From Alphaproteobacteria bacterium MarineAlpha6_Bin4 (lineage in GTDB: Bacteria > Pseudomonadota > Alphaproteobacteria > GCA-002720895), in assembly GCA_002937775.1 (NCBI GenBank), contig PTKO01000005.1, positions 1 to 46,410 on the forward strand: 46,410 nt of DNA. Direction: 5' to 3'. Below are positions 1 through 12,501 of this stretch, one piece after another (positions within the stretch are counted from its first letter, which is position 1; every line of letters starts with the position of its first letter). A model generated the notes under the pieces. The model was not told the DNA's origin and made no database searches. It was given only the letters and a program-made list of their open reading frames with translations. A program made the position numbers and the translations under genes.

Positions 1-721
1 CCATTTCTATTAATTTTTTAGAAGACAAGTTCCTATATACAATCGAAGGGTTTAATCCTAGTTCTTCAATTTGGTATGTAAATTTACTTGTTATATTTGT
101 TTTTGAATCTTTCACGCTTAAAATATTTTTTTTACCATTATTCTTATACTCATAAATTACAGGAACGCAAGGGGGAATATGAATATTAAATATATTTTTT
201 TCTGTATATTCTCCAGTTGCTATACGAAATGCACGTAAAGCATTACCATGGGCTACACAAAGAACATTTTTTCCTTTTTTTAGTAATGCAAGTATTGTTT
301 TATTAAAAAAAGGTTTTACTCTTTCTAAAACATCTTCAAGACTTTCCCCTTTTGGAGGCTTAATTCTAAAACTTCTTCTCCATTCTAAAACTTTTTTTTC
401 TCCATGGGTTTTAACTAACTCGTCTTTATACTTTCCTGACAAATCTCCATAGTCCCTTTCATTTAAAGCTGAAACTTTAATAATTTTTTTTTTACTTGAT
501 GATTCTAAGTTGTTAATTACAAATCTCGCTGTTTCAATACTTCTATTTAATTTGCTTGAATAAACTTGGTCGACATTTATACCCATTTTTTTTAGTTCTG
601 TTCCAGCTTTTTTTGCTTGCTTAATACCTTTTCTTGTTAATGGGACATCTATACCACCTGTGAATCTATTTTGAAGATTCCAAATACTTTGGCCATGGCG
701 CATTAAAATTAAAATAGACAT
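1..721 (-). CDS. gpmA: 2,3-bisphosphoglycerate-dependent phosphoglycerate mutase (3' end truncated by window edge)
   Basis: Reverse-strand translation from ATG at 721: MSILILMRHGQSIWNLQNRFTGGIDVPLTRKGIKQAKKAG..., with RHG catalytic motif and NERDYGDLSGK; not in the ORF track because it runs off the window. Confidence 0.93.
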   Translation of the reverse strand, partial: MSILILMRHGQSIWNLQNRFTGGIDVPLTRKGIKQAKKAGTELKKMGINVDQVYSSKLNRSIETARFVINNLESSSKKKIIKVSALNERDYGDLSGKYKDELVKTHGEKKVLEWRRSFRIKPPKGESLEDVLERVKPFFNKTILALLKKGKNVLCVAHGNALRAFRIATGEYTEKNIFNIHIPPCVPVIYEYKNNGKKNILSVKDSKTNITSKFTYQIEELGLNPSIVYRNLSSKKLIEM

Positions 722-816
722 TCAGTAATTAAAGTTTATATAAATAAAAAATGTATTATATTTGATGTATAGTAATTAGTTTATTTTATTAAAAAAAATA
801 ATTATATAAAAAAAAA

Positions 817-2082
817 TTGAAAATAAAATTTAAAAAATTTCTTTTATACACCTTTTTTCTTATCACTCCTCATTTCATTTATTCTGCTGATCAAGAGATA
901 AGTGAATATGATTACTTAAAATTTTTAGGAGAATCTATTGAAAAAATTAAAAAAGATTATGTAGAACATATAGATAATCAGGAAATTGTAGAATCGGCTA
1001 TAAATGGAATTCTTTCTTCATTAGACCCGCATTCAAGTTTTTTAAATGCAAAAAGTTTAGATGATATGAAAATTCAAACTAAAGGAGAGTTTGGGGGATT
1101 GGGAATTGAAGTTACAATGGAAAACGGTTTCGTTAAAGTTATATCACCAATAGATAGCACTCCTGCTTATAAAGCAGGAATTAAGTCAGGTGATTATATA
1201 ACTCATTTAGATAAAAAATCAGTTATCGGTCTTAGTTTAGATGAGGCAGTAAATAAAATGAGAGGCCCTGTAGGATCAAAATTAAAAGTCACAATAGGAA
1301 GAGCAAACAAGGAGCCTTTTGATTTAGTAATAAAAAGAGATATAATAAAAATTACTAGTGTTAGATCTAGACTAGAAAAGGATGTTGGCTATGTCAGAAT
1401 AACTACATTTTCAGAACAAACAAATAAATCAACTAAAGAAGCTATTAAAAAATTAAGCAAAAACAATAACTTAAAAGGCTTTGTATTAGATCTTAGAAAT
1501 AACCCCGGTGGACTACTTGAACAAGCAGTCGCAATATCAGATCTTTTTTTAGAAAAAGGTGAAATAGTTTCAACAAGAGGTAGAGATTCAAATAATCCAG
1601 AAAAATATAAAGCTAAGCCAGGAGATATAATTAAAGGATTACCACTTGTAGTTTTAATTAATGGCGGATCGGCTTCTGCTTCAGAAATTGTTGCTGGCGC
1701 CTTACAAGATCATAAAAGAGCTATTGTTCTTGGAACAAAATCATTTGGTAAAGGATCTGTGCAAACTATAATTCCAGTAAATCCTTTTGGCGCATTAAGA
1801 ATGACAACTGCAAAATACTTCACACCTTCAGGAAAATCTATTCAAAAAAAAGGTATTTCTCCTGATATTGTTGTAAGTGAAGCAAAAATTGAAAAAATAG
1901 ATGAGGTAAATGGTAATAGAGAATCAGATCTTAAAGGAGCATTAGATAATCCTTCTCAAAAATCAGATGAAGAAATAAATAATAATAAGGATGCGGAATC
2001 TTTAGAGGACTTTCAATTATCTAGAGCTTTGGACTTGGTAAGAGGAATTTCTTTATATAATAAAAAATTAGCTACAAATTAA
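817..2082 (+). CDS. ctpA: S41 family carboxyl-terminal processing peptidase (CtpA-like)
   Basis: Signal peptide, PDZ domain (GGLGIEVTMENGFVKVISPIDSTPAYKAGIKSGD), catalytic region NGGSASASEIVAGALQDHKRAIVLGTKSFGKGSVQ; apparent TTG start. Confidence 0.92.
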   Translation: MKIKFKKFLLYTFFLITPHFIYSADQEISEYDYLKFLGESIEKIKKDYVEHIDNQEIVESAINGILSSLDPHSSFLNAKSLDDMKIQTKGEFGGLGIEVTMENGFVKVISPIDSTPAYKAGIKSGDYITHLDKKSVIGLSLDEAVNKMRGPVGSKLKVTIGRANKEPFDLVIKRDIIKITSVRSRLEKDVGYVRITTFSEQTNKSTKEAIKKLSKNNNLKGFVLDLRNNPGGLLEQAVAISDLFLEKGEIVSTRGRDSNNPEKYKAKPGDIIKGLPLVVLINGGSASASEIVAGALQDHKRAIVLGTKSFGKGSVQTIIPVNPFGALRMTTAKYFTPSGKSIQKKGISPDIVVSEAKIEKIDEVNGNRESDLKGALDNPSQKSDEEINNNKDAESLEDFQLSRALDLVRGISLYNKKLATN

Positions 2083-2094
2083 AAATCAAAAAAA

Positions 2095-2574
2095 ATGATA
2101 AATATTAATTCTTACCGAGTCGGAGTAGGGATTTTACTTTTTAATGAAAAAAAAAAAATCTTTGTTGGTAAAAGAATAGATTTTAAAAGTGAAGCATGGC
2201 AAATGCCTCAGGGAGGAATTACTAAAGGTGAAAAATTAAAAGATGCGGCTTATAGAGAGCTTTACGAAGAAACTGGAATAAAAAAAGCAAAAATAATTTT
2301 TGAAAGCAAAAAATGGTACAAATATAGCATACCTAAATATATAAAAAAAAAATTATGGAAAGGCAAATATTTAGGTCAAAAACAGAAATGGTTCTTAATG
2401 AAATTTAAAGGTGATGAAAAAAAAGATATAAATTTAAATATTCATAAAGCTGAATTTTGTGATTGGAAGTGGGTTAATATTGAAGATTTAGAAAAAATAA
2501 TTGTTCCGTTTAAAAAAAAAATGTATAAAGAAATTGTTAAAGAATTTAAAAATAAAATAAAAAAAATTACTTAA
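2095..2574 (+). CDS. rppH: RNA pyrophosphohydrolase (Nudix)
   Basis: YRVGVGILLFN... WQMPQGGI and Nudix box GEKLKDAAYRELYEETGI. Confidence 0.92.
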   Translation: MININSYRVGVGILLFNEKKKIFVGKRIDFKSEAWQMPQGGITKGEKLKDAAYRELYEETGIKKAKIIFESKKWYKYSIPKYIKKKLWKGKYLGQKQKWFLMKFKGDEKKDINLNIHKAEFCDWKWVNIEDLEKIIVPFKKKMYKEIVKEFKNKIKKIT

Positions 2575-2967
2575 GTATTTCAATTATTGTATTTGCTTCT
2601 TCAATTTTTTTTTCAAAAAATATAATTTCACTCTCAACCTTTGTTTGGTTTTTTAATTTTTCGTATTCGGAAATACTGTCTTTATAGTTATTTAATTTAA
2701 AATCATTTACGTCAAATGCAGTCTCACTTAAAACAATCAATTGATTATTACTAAATTCTGCAAACCCGCTGTATATAAAGAAACTTTTATCAATTTTGTT
2801 ATTTTTGTATGTATTTAACACGCCTGGTCTAATTTGTGAAATTAAATTACTATGGTTTGGTAAAATTCCAAAATCTCCTTCTTCACCTGGTACTACTACC
2901 ATATCAAAATCTCCAGATATTAAATTTTTACTTGGAGTAATTAAATCAAAAAGAAAGTTTTTATCCA

Positions 2968-2968
<1 letters not shown>
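2567..2968 (-). CDS. atpC: F0F1 ATP synthase subunit epsilon
   Basis: FDLITPSKNLISGDFDMVVVPGEEGDFGILPNHSNLIS; end of atp operon. Confidence 0.95.
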
Positions 2969-5266
<2,298 letters not shown>

Positions 5267-5275
5267 AATATAAAA

Positions 5276-6892
5276 TTATTTATCCTCCTCATCTTTATCT
5301 TTTGAAGATTCATCTTTTTTTGATTCTTCTTCATCTTTTTTATCTTCAATTACAAGTTCTTCTTTCTTATAGGAGCTTAAAAAAGATTTAATAACATCAT
5401 GCAACTGTTTTTCTGTTGATTCTTTAACTTCTTGATCTTTTTTAATTGTTTCTAATAATTTTTTTTGTTTATTTCTGCAATGCTCTATTAAATTATTTTC
5501 AAATTGATTAACATATTCAACTTTAACTTTATCTAGATAGCCGTTTACACCTGCAAAAATAGAAACTACTTGTTCTTCAACTGGGACTGGTTTGTATTGT
5601 GGTTGTTTCAAAACTTGGGTTAATCTTGCACCTCTGTTTAATAATTGTTGGGTTGCAACATCTAAATCAGAACCAAATTGTGCAAATGCCTCCATTTCTC
5701 TATATTGTGCTAATTCTAACTTTATACTTCCAGCTACTTGTTTCATCGATTTTAATTGTGCTGCTGATCCAACTCTACTAACAGACAATCCTACATTAAT
5801 TGCAGGTCTTATTCCTTTATAAAAAAGATCTGTTTCTAAAAATATTTGGCCATCAGTAATAGATATAACATTCGTCGGTATATAAGCCGATACATCATTT
5901 GCTTGGGTTTCTATTATTGGCAATGCAGTTAAAGAGCCCCCTCCATCCTTGTCGCTCATTTTCGCTGCTCTTTCTAACAACCTAGAATGTAAATAAAATA
6001 CATCTCCTGGATATGCTTCTCTTCCTGGGGGTCTTCTTAATAGAAGTGACATTTGTCTATATGCAACTGCTTGTTTTGATAAATCATCATAAATTATCAA
6101 AGCGTGCATACCATTATCTCTAAAATATTCACCCATAGCACAACCGGTATATGGAGCTAAAAATTGTAAAGGTGCAGGGTCTGATGCAGTTGCTGAAACA
6201 ATAATAGTATATTTTAATGCATCATTATCTTCTAGAATTTTTACTATTTGAGCAACACTAGATTTCTTTTGTCCTACAGCAACATAAATACAATATAATT
6301 TTTTCTTTTCATCTTTTCCTTCATTTATTTCTTTTTGATTAATAATTGTATCAATGGCAACCGCTGTTTTACCTGTTTGTCTATCACCAATTATTAATTC
6401 TCTTTGTCCTCTTCCTACCGGTATTAAAGTATCAATCGCTTTTATACCAGTTTGAACAGGTTCATGAACTGATTTCCTTTGAATTATACCTGGTGCTTTA
6501 ACTTCAAGACGACTTTTTTCTTTAGATTTTATATTACCTTTTCCATCTATTGGGTTTCCTAAACCATCTACAACTCTTCCTAATAATGCTTTCCCGATAG
6601 GGACTTCAAGAATTTTTTTTGTCCTTTTTACTACATCGCCTTCTTTAATATTTCTATCATCTCCAAAGATAACAGCTCCTACATTGTCTTGTTCCAAATT
6701 TAGAGCCATTCCTTTAATTCCTCCTGGAAATTCAATCATTTCTCCAGCTTGCACATTCTCCAAGCCATGGACTCTTGCAATACCATCGCCTACTGATAAA
6801 ACTTGTCCAACTTCAGACACATCTTGTTTTAAATCTAGACTTTTAATTTGCTTCTTTAAAATATTTGATATTTCAGAGGATTTTATATTCAT
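5276..6892 (-). CDS. atpA: F0F1 ATP synthase subunit alpha with charged C-terminal extension
   Basis: [43 protein letters not shown]; 538 aa ending [28 protein letters not shown]. Confidence 0.98.
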   Translation of the reverse strand: MNIKSSEISNILKKQIKSLDLKQDVSEVGQVLSVGDGIARVHGLENVQAGEMIEFPGGIKGMALNLEQDNVGAVIFGDDRNIKEGDVVKRTKKILEVPIGKALLGRVVDGLGNPIDGKGNIKSKEKSRLEVKAPGIIQRKSVHEPVQTGIKAIDTLIPVGRGQRELIIGDRQTGKTAVAIDTIINQKEINEGKDEKKKLYCIYVAVGQKKSSVAQIVKILEDNDALKYTIIVSATASDPAPLQFLAPYTGCAMGEYFRDNGMHALIIYDDLSKQAVAYRQMSLLLRRPPGREAYPGDVFYLHSRLLERAAKMSDKDGGGSLTALPIIETQANDVSAYIPTNVISITDGQIFLETDLFYKGIRPAINVGLSVSRVGSAAQLKSMKQVAGSIKLELAQYREMEAFAQFGSDLDVATQQLLNRGARLTQVLKQPQYKPVPVEEQVVSIFAGVNGYLDKVKVEYVNQFENNLIEHCRNKQKKLLETIKKDQEVKESTEKQLHDVIKSFLSSYKKEELVIEDKKDEEESKKDESSKDKDEEDK

Positions 6893-6913
6893 AATTTTTT
6901 TTTAAAATAAATA

Positions 6914-7459
6914 TTATCTTAATGAATTTATAATTTTATCAAGTTTAGATTTCAATGATAAGTCTATCATCGTACTTCCAAGTTTAACAATGCAGCCTGA
7001 GACTATACTTTTATCTTCAACAAAGTTAATTTTTGCTTTTTTTTTTAAATCAGACTTTAATTTTTTTTCTATTTCACTTTCTTCTTTTTTAGTAATTTTA
7101 TTTGGTAATATTACATCTATTTTAAACACATCTTTATCCTTAGATGAAACATCATTATAAGAATCATAAATTGTTTTAAGTAAATTTAATCTTTTATTAA
7201 AAGATAATAAAAATAGAAAATTTTCAGTTAATTTATCTACTTTTAAAATTTTAGAAATTAATTTTAATATTTCTTGGTGCTTTTTTGGAGAAATAAGTGG
7301 AGAAGAAATTATTTTTTTGAAATCTTGGTTATTATCAATAAGCGAATTTATTAATGATAAATCTTTTTTTATTATGCTCTCTTTTTTTTGTTCTAGCCCA
7401 AGCTCATATAAAGCTTTTACATATCTACGAGATAATTCATTATTGCCAGTACTTATCAT
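6914..7459 (-). CDS. atpH: F0F1 ATP synthase subunit delta
   Basis: SRRYVKALYELGLEQKK..., first gene of the atp operon; delta-like size and C-terminus. Confidence 0.93.
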   Translation of the reverse strand: MISTGNNELSRRYVKALYELGLEQKKESIIKKDLSLINSLIDNNQDFKKIISSPLISPKKHQEILKLISKILKVDKLTENFLFLLSFNKRLNLLKTIYDSYNDVSSKDKDVFKIDVILPNKITKKEESEIEKKLKSDLKKKAKINFVEDKSIVSGCIVKLGSTMIDLSLKSKLDKIINSLR

Positions 7460-7542
7460 TTTTTAAAAAAAAAAAAAATTTATGAATACATTACACGGGT
7501 TTTTAGTTCTTGCAAGATTGAAAATATAAATAAAAAAAGTAG

Positions 7543-9546
7543 TTAAGAAAAACTATATGGGTCAACATCAATTGATATTTTTAAACCGAATGGTACCTTT
7601 ATCTTACTTAACCATGAACCTACAAAGCTTTGAACATTTTTATTTCTTTCACATCTTATTATAAACCTTTTTCTATGTCGCCCTCGGATATAGGATATAT
7701 AAGGTGCTGCTGGACCTAAAACTTCAAATTCATTTGTTTGACGTATATTTATCTGCAATTTTTTACAAAAGTTATTAAGCACTCTTTCATTTTTAGAAAT
7801 TAATATCAAAGAGCATAGTTTTTTAAACGGTGGTAATCCAGAAATTTTCCTTACATTTAACTCTTCATCAAAAAAACCATTAATATTAAATTCTTTTATA
7901 TTTTTTAAAATTGGGTTTTCTGCCATTGTTGATTGTATTAAAACTTTTCCAGATAACTTTGAGCGTCCAGAACGGCCTGAGACTTGGGTAAGTAATTGGA
8001 AAGTTTTTTCAGCAGCTCTCAAATCTCCTCCTATAAAACCAAAATCTGCATCTACTACTACAACTAATGTCAGCTTCGGGAAATGGTGGCCTTTGGCAAG
8101 TATTTGAGTTCCAACCACAATATCAATTTTTTTGCTCTCAAACTTTCTTAGAATCTCTTCTCCTTTTTCTTTTTTTTGCATTACATCGCTAGTAAGTATT
8201 TCAATATTTGACTTTTTATTATTATTTTTTATTTCCTCATATATTTTTTCGACTCCTGGTCCGTAAACAAAAAAATTACAATCTTTTCCATCATTTTCTC
8301 CACAAATTTTTTTATTATTTTTAAGTAATTTTTTATATCCACAATGATGGCAAATTAAATTGTTAACCTTTTTATGAAAAACTAAACCAGCATCACAATT
8401 AGGGCATAATATTTTTTTGTAGTGAGAATTACAAAAAACGTACGGAGCAAAACCTCTTCTGTTTAAAAAAATCAATGCTTGGTTTCCTAAGTTGATTGTT
8501 TTTTTTACTTCCTTATGTATTTCATCTGATAACCACATACCCTTTTCAGGAGGATTCTTTATTAAATCAATAATTTTAATTTCCGGGAGCCCTGCTTTAC
8601 CGTATCTTTTTTTAAGTTTAACTACCCCATACTTTTTCTCTAATATATTTAACTTTGTTTCTATAGATAATGTTGCTGAAGATAGAATAATTGGAATATT
8701 TGAAATCTTTGCTCTAACAATTCCCATATCTCTAGCATTATATATAACTCCTTCCTCTTGTTTATAACTTTGGTCATGTTCTTCATCAATAATAATTAAA
8801 CCCAAATTTTTAAAAGGTAAAAAAAGAGCAGATCTAGCGCCAACAACAACTTGAATATTCCCTTCAAGAATAGTTTTCCAAATTTTAATTTTTTCACTCA
8901 CTTTAACATCTGAATGCCATAATAATGGACTTGCATTAAATCTTTTTCTAAATCTATCAAACCATTGAGTTGTCATTGATATTTCTGGTAATAAAACTAA
9001 AACCTGCCTTTTCTCCATCAAACACTTGCTTATTGCTTCAAAATAAACTTCTGTTTTACCTGAACCCGCAACTCCGTCGATAGCTATTGATGAAAACTTT
9101 TTACTATTTATTTTGTTAAAAATATAATTTTTTGCATCTTTTTGTTCTTTAGTTAATAAAGGTTTGTTTTTTAAAAGATTTATAAAAGGTTTCTTAATTT
9201 TTTCTATTTCTTTTTTCCTATTAAAAATTTGCTTAACACTTAAACAAAGCTTTAATGTTGCTCCTAGAGAGTTCATTGTATATTTTGAAACCCAATTAAC
9301 AAAATCTATGTTTTGTTTATTTAAAGGAAATAAATTTAATTTTTTTTCAATATTTCTAATTTTTTTTAAAGGTATCTTTTTTTTATTATTATTTTTATTT
9401 TCCCAAATACAGCCTGTGACAATCTTGTTTTTAAAAGGCACTAAAACAAAACTACCTATATCCAATTTATCTTCAATATCACACAAATATTGAAATGTCT
9501 GGTTAAATGGTAGTGGGATTAAAACATTAATTATTTTTTTTTCCAA
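7543..9546 (-). CDS. priA: Primosomal protein N' (replication restart helicase PriA)
   Basis: Walker A DGVAGSGKTEVYFEAI, DEEHDQSYKQEEGV, zinc-binding cysteines (CPNCDAGLVFHKKVNNLICHHCGY), GRSGRSKLSGKVLIQS. Confidence 0.95.
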   Translation of the reverse strand: MEKKIINVLIPLPFNQTFQYLCDIEDKLDIGSFVLVPFKNKIVTGCIWENKNNNKKKIPLKKIRNIEKKLNLFPLNKQNIDFVNWVSKYTMNSLGATLKLCLSVKQIFNRKKEIEKIKKPFINLLKNKPLLTKEQKDAKNYIFNKINSKKFSSIAIDGVAGSGKTEVYFEAISKCLMEKRQVLVLLPEISMTTQWFDRFRKRFNASPLLWHSDVKVSEKIKIWKTILEGNIQVVVGARSALFLPFKNLGLIIIDEEHDQSYKQEEGVIYNARDMGIVRAKISNIPIILSSATLSIETKLNILEKKYGVVKLKKRYGKAGLPEIKIIDLIKNPPEKGMWLSDEIHKEVKKTINLGNQALIFLNRRGFAPYVFCNSHYKKILCPNCDAGLVFHKKVNNLICHHCGYKKLLKNNKKICGENDGKDCNFFVYGPGVEKIYEEIKNNNKKSNIEILTSDVMQKKEKGEEILRKFESKKIDIVVGTQILAKGHHFPKLTLVVVVDADFGFIGGDLRAAEKTFQLLTQVSGRSGRSKLSGKVLIQSTMAENPILKNIKEFNINGFFDEELNVRKISGLPPFKKLCSLILISKNERVLNNFCKKLQINIRQTNEFEVLGPAAPYISYIRGRHRKRFIIRCERNKNVQSFVGSWLSKIKVPFGLKISIDVDPYSFS

Positions 9547-9556
9547 TTTTTTTAAC

Positions 9557-9585
9557 TAAACAATTTAGAGTTTATTCTTTATAAT
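9557..9585 (+). promoter_or_regulatory. Candidate sigma70-type promoter for the transaldolase gene
   Basis: -35-like TAAACA (9557-9562), 17-bp spacer, perfect TATAAT -10 (9580-9585), start codon at 9630; motif match by eye in an AT-rich background. Confidence 0.4.
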
Positions 9586-9629
9586 AGTTAATATCTTTTT
9601 AATTCTTATAAAATTTTTTATAAAATTTA

Positions 9630-10286
9630 ATGGAATTTTTTGTAGATACTGCAGATATTAACGAAATTAAACGTATTAATAATATGGGTATACTAGATGG
9701 GGTTACGACTAATCCATCTTTAGTAGCAAAATCAAATAAGAATTTTAAACAACTAATCAAAGAAATTTGTAAAGTTGTAAATGGCCCGGTTAGTGCAGAA
9801 GTTACAGCAACTAAATTTGAAGAAATGTACAAAGAAGGTATAAAATTATCAAAAATAGCAAAAAATGTGGTAGTAAAAGTTCCTTTGACTGTAGATGGTA
9901 TTATTACATGTAAAAAGTTATCAAAAAAAAATATAGGTGTTAACGTAACTTTGTGTTTTTCTTCAAATCAAGCAATTTTAGCTGCTAAGGCTGGTGCTAA
10001 ATATATATCGCCATTTATAGGAAGGCTTGATGATGTTGGAAAGAATGGTGTTAGTTTGATTGAAGAAATAAAAAAAATATATTCGAATTATAAAAATTTT
10101 AAAACTAAAATTTTAGCCGCATCAATTAGAAGTACAAAACATATTGAACAAGTTGCTATAGCTGGTGCAGATGTAGCAACAGTCCCACCAAAACTACTTG
10201 AAGAAATGTTTAAGCATCCTTTGACAAATAAAGGACTAAAAATGTTTTTAGAAGATTGGAAAAAAACAAAACAAAAAATATTATAA
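9630..10286 (+). CDS. fsa: Transaldolase / fructose-6-phosphate aldolase family (TalC/Fsa type)
   Basis: MEFFVDTADINEIKRINNMGILDGVTTNPSLVAKS, VVVKVPLT, KILAASIRS. Confidence 0.93.
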   Translation: MEFFVDTADINEIKRINNMGILDGVTTNPSLVAKSNKNFKQLIKEICKVVNGPVSAEVTATKFEEMYKEGIKLSKIAKNVVVKVPLTVDGIITCKKLSKKNIGVNVTLCFSSNQAILAAKAGAKYISPFIGRLDDVGKNGVSLIEEIKKIYSNYKNFKTKILAASIRSTKHIEQVAIAGADVATVPPKLLEEMFKHPLTNKGLKMFLEDWKKTKQKIL

Positions 10287-10328
10287 AAAATTTATCGTTT
10301 TTATCTAAAATCACACCAAATTATATAA

Positions 10329-11555
10329 ATGGAAGAAAAAATTTATAGAAATATAAAAAATTCTAAAAGTATTTTAAATTATAATATTCCTGACAAAACC
10401 ATAAAAAAATATTTGTCTAGTTGGTTAAGATATTTGCAAACAGAAAAAGAATTTTCAGAAAACACTGTACTTGCCTATGAAAAAGATTTTAGAGACTTCA
10501 TAGAATTTTGGGGTTGGTATATTAATAACAAAAATATCGTTTTAATATCTTTGTCTGAAGTTAAAGAATATTGTTTGAAAAAAAAAATTATAACTGAAAA
10601 AATTATAAACGAACTTAAGAAAAAATTAGAATTAGAAAAAAAAGATAAAAAAAAAAAAATAAAAGAAGAAGAAATATATTTTGAAACTAGAGCTTACTTA
10701 TTAAATCTTATTAAAAAACTTTGTTTCGATAAAAAAAAAATAGATTTATCATATAAAAGCAATGGACGTGATAAAGGTCTTTTTGAATTAGAACATCACA
10801 ATATAAGTAAATACTTAAGATTTCTTGATTTATTTAACCTAAAATTTACAACTAGAAAAAGAATAATTGCTTCTATTAAAAGTTTTTATACGTATTTATT
10901 TAAACAAGATGAATTTGAAAATCTGAAACTTGACAAAGATATAAGAATTGAATTAAAGGGAACTAAAGAAGATGTCTCTTTGCCAAGACCAATAAAATTT
11001 AATTTAATTGAAAAAATTATAAACGAATTTAAAAAAAGTAATCAAGAAAACTGGATAAAAAAAAGAAATATAGCTTTGGTTAAATTTGCATATGGTTGTG
11101 GTTTAAGAATACAGGAAATGTTATCAATAAACTTTGAAATGATACCTAAAAACCAAACAAAAGTAGAAATAGAAATTTTAGGGAAAGGAAATAAAGTGCG
11201 TAAAGTTCCTATAATTTCTAAAGTTCTACAAAGTATTTATGAATATATAAATTCATGTCCTTTTAATTTTAAAAGTGATAGTCCTTTATTCTTAGGAAAA
11301 AATAAAAAAAGATTAAATCCTAGAATTTTTCAAAGAGATTTGGCTGAGATTCGTAAAAAATTAAATTTAGATAACAATGTAACACCACATGCTCTTAGGC
11401 ATAGTTTTGCAACTCATATGTTAGAAGGAGGTGCGGAAATAAGAGTTATTCAAAAATTGTTAGGACATCGTTCTATAAAATCAACTCAGGCTTATACTGA
11501 AGTTACTGAAGAACATATGAAAAAAGTTCGTGAAAAATTTCATAAAGAATTTTAA
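10329..11555 (+). CDS. xerC: Tyrosine recombinase XerC/XerD-like with enlarged N-terminal domain
   Basis: Catalytic motifs YGCGLRIQEML (R), HALRHSFATHMLEGG (HxxR), IQKLLGHRSIKSTQAYTEV (H, Y); 408 aa versus roughly 300 aa for typical XerC/D. Confidence 0.85.
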   Translation: MEEKIYRNIKNSKSILNYNIPDKTIKKYLSSWLRYLQTEKEFSENTVLAYEKDFRDFIEFWGWYINNKNIVLISLSEVKEYCLKKKIITEKIINELKKKLELEKKDKKKKIKEEEIYFETRAYLLNLIKKLCFDKKKIDLSYKSNGRDKGLFELEHHNISKYLRFLDLFNLKFTTRKRIIASIKSFYTYLFKQDEFENLKLDKDIRIELKGTKEDVSLPRPIKFNLIEKIINEFKKSNQENWIKKRNIALVKFAYGCGLRIQEMLSINFEMIPKNQTKVEIEILGKGNKVRKVPIISKVLQSIYEYINSCPFNFKSDSPLFLGKNKKRLNPRIFQRDLAEIRKKLNLDNNVTPHALRHSFATHMLEGGAEIRVIQKLLGHRSIKSTQAYTEVTEEHMKKVREKFHKEF

Positions 11556-12496
11556 ATAAGTTTTTTTGCAACTTTTAAAACATCAGAAACACTATTTACT
11601 GATTTAATAAATTCTTTTTTTTCATCTTTTTTTAAATTTATTTCAACAATTTTTTCAGCACCATTTGCTCCCAAAACAACAGGAACTCCTACGTAAATAC
11701 CTTTTACTCCATATTGACCTCTCAAATAAGCAGAACAAGGAATAATTTTTTTTTGATCTCTTAAATAACATTCAACCATTTCGACTGCTGATGCTGCTGG
11801 TGAATAATATGCAGATGTTCCCATATATGTGATTATTTCTCCCCCACATGTTCTAATTCTTTTGACAATTTCATTCACTTTTTGTCTAGTAATTTTTTTC
11901 ATTTTTATCATATCTTCAAGTGGGATTCCTGAAATTGTTGTATGTCTTAAAAGTGCAACCATATCATCTCCATGCCCGCCTAAAACTGAAGAGGAAACAT
12001 CTTGTACTGAAAAACCAAGTGCTTCTGCCAGATGAAATTTAAATCTAGATGTGTCTAAAACTCCTGCCATTCCAACTACATGTGAATGTGGGATTCCTGT
12101 TATTTTTTGTAAAGCCCAAGTCATAACATCTAAAGGATTTGTGACAACAATTACAAAACTTTTTGGACTATATTTTTTTATAGCTCTACCAACATCTTTC
12201 ATAACTTTTAAATTTATTTCCACTAAATCATCTCTGCTCATTCCTGCTTTTCTAGGTACTCCTGCAGTTACAACAATAACTTCTGAATCTTTAATTTGTT
12301 TTAGTGATGTTGTTCCAGTAATTTTTCTATTACATTGAAGCACAGGGAGCGAATGTGAAATATCTAAAGCTTTTCCTTTTGCTACACCTTTTGCTATATC
12401 AACTAAAACTACATCTCCTAAATTCTTTATCGCTGTTAACAAAGCAATAGTCCCGCCTATATTTCCTGCTCCGATTAATGAAATTTTTGTTCCCAT
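11552..12496 (-). CDS. mdh: Malate dehydrogenase (LDH-like type)
   Basis: KISLIGAGNIGGTIALLTAIKNLGDVVLVDI, VTAGVPRKAGMSRDDLVEIN, VLGGHGDDMV. Confidence 0.95.
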   Translation of the reverse strand: MGTKISLIGAGNIGGTIALLTAIKNLGDVVLVDIAKGVAKGKALDISHSLPVLQCNRKITGTTSLKQIKDSEVIVVTAGVPRKAGMSRDDLVEINLKVMKDVGRAIKKYSPKSFVIVVTNPLDVMTWALQKITGIPHSHVVGMAGVLDTSRFKFHLAEALGFSVQDVSSSVLGGHGDDMVALLRHTTISGIPLEDMIKMKKITRQKVNEIVKRIRTCGGEIITYMGTSAYYSPAASAVEMVECYLRDQKKIIPCSAYLRGQYGVKGIYVGVPVVLGANGAEKIVEINLKKDEKKEFIKSVNSVSDVLKVAKKLI

Positions 12497-12501
12497 ATTT
12501 T

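Noticed and set aside
5592-5822. Plus-strand ORFs inside atpA (5592-5822, 5599-5781, 6684-6905)
   Set aside because: Antisense to the conserved atpA coding sequence; low complexity, no family resemblance.
9606-9629. 12-bp near-perfect tandem TTATAAAATTTT/TTATAAAATTTA just upstream of the transaldolase start
   Set aside because: Low-complexity A/T sequence is expected by chance in this base composition; no further support for function.
10329-11555. Tyrosine recombinase as evidence of a genomic island, integron or prophage
   Set aside because: Surrounded by core genes on both sides, no att-like repeats, tRNA or phage genes seen; context fits a housekeeping Xer gene.
11829-12338. Plus-strand ORFs inside mdh (11829-12035, 12051-12338)
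   Set aside because: Antisense of conserved mdh; spurious.
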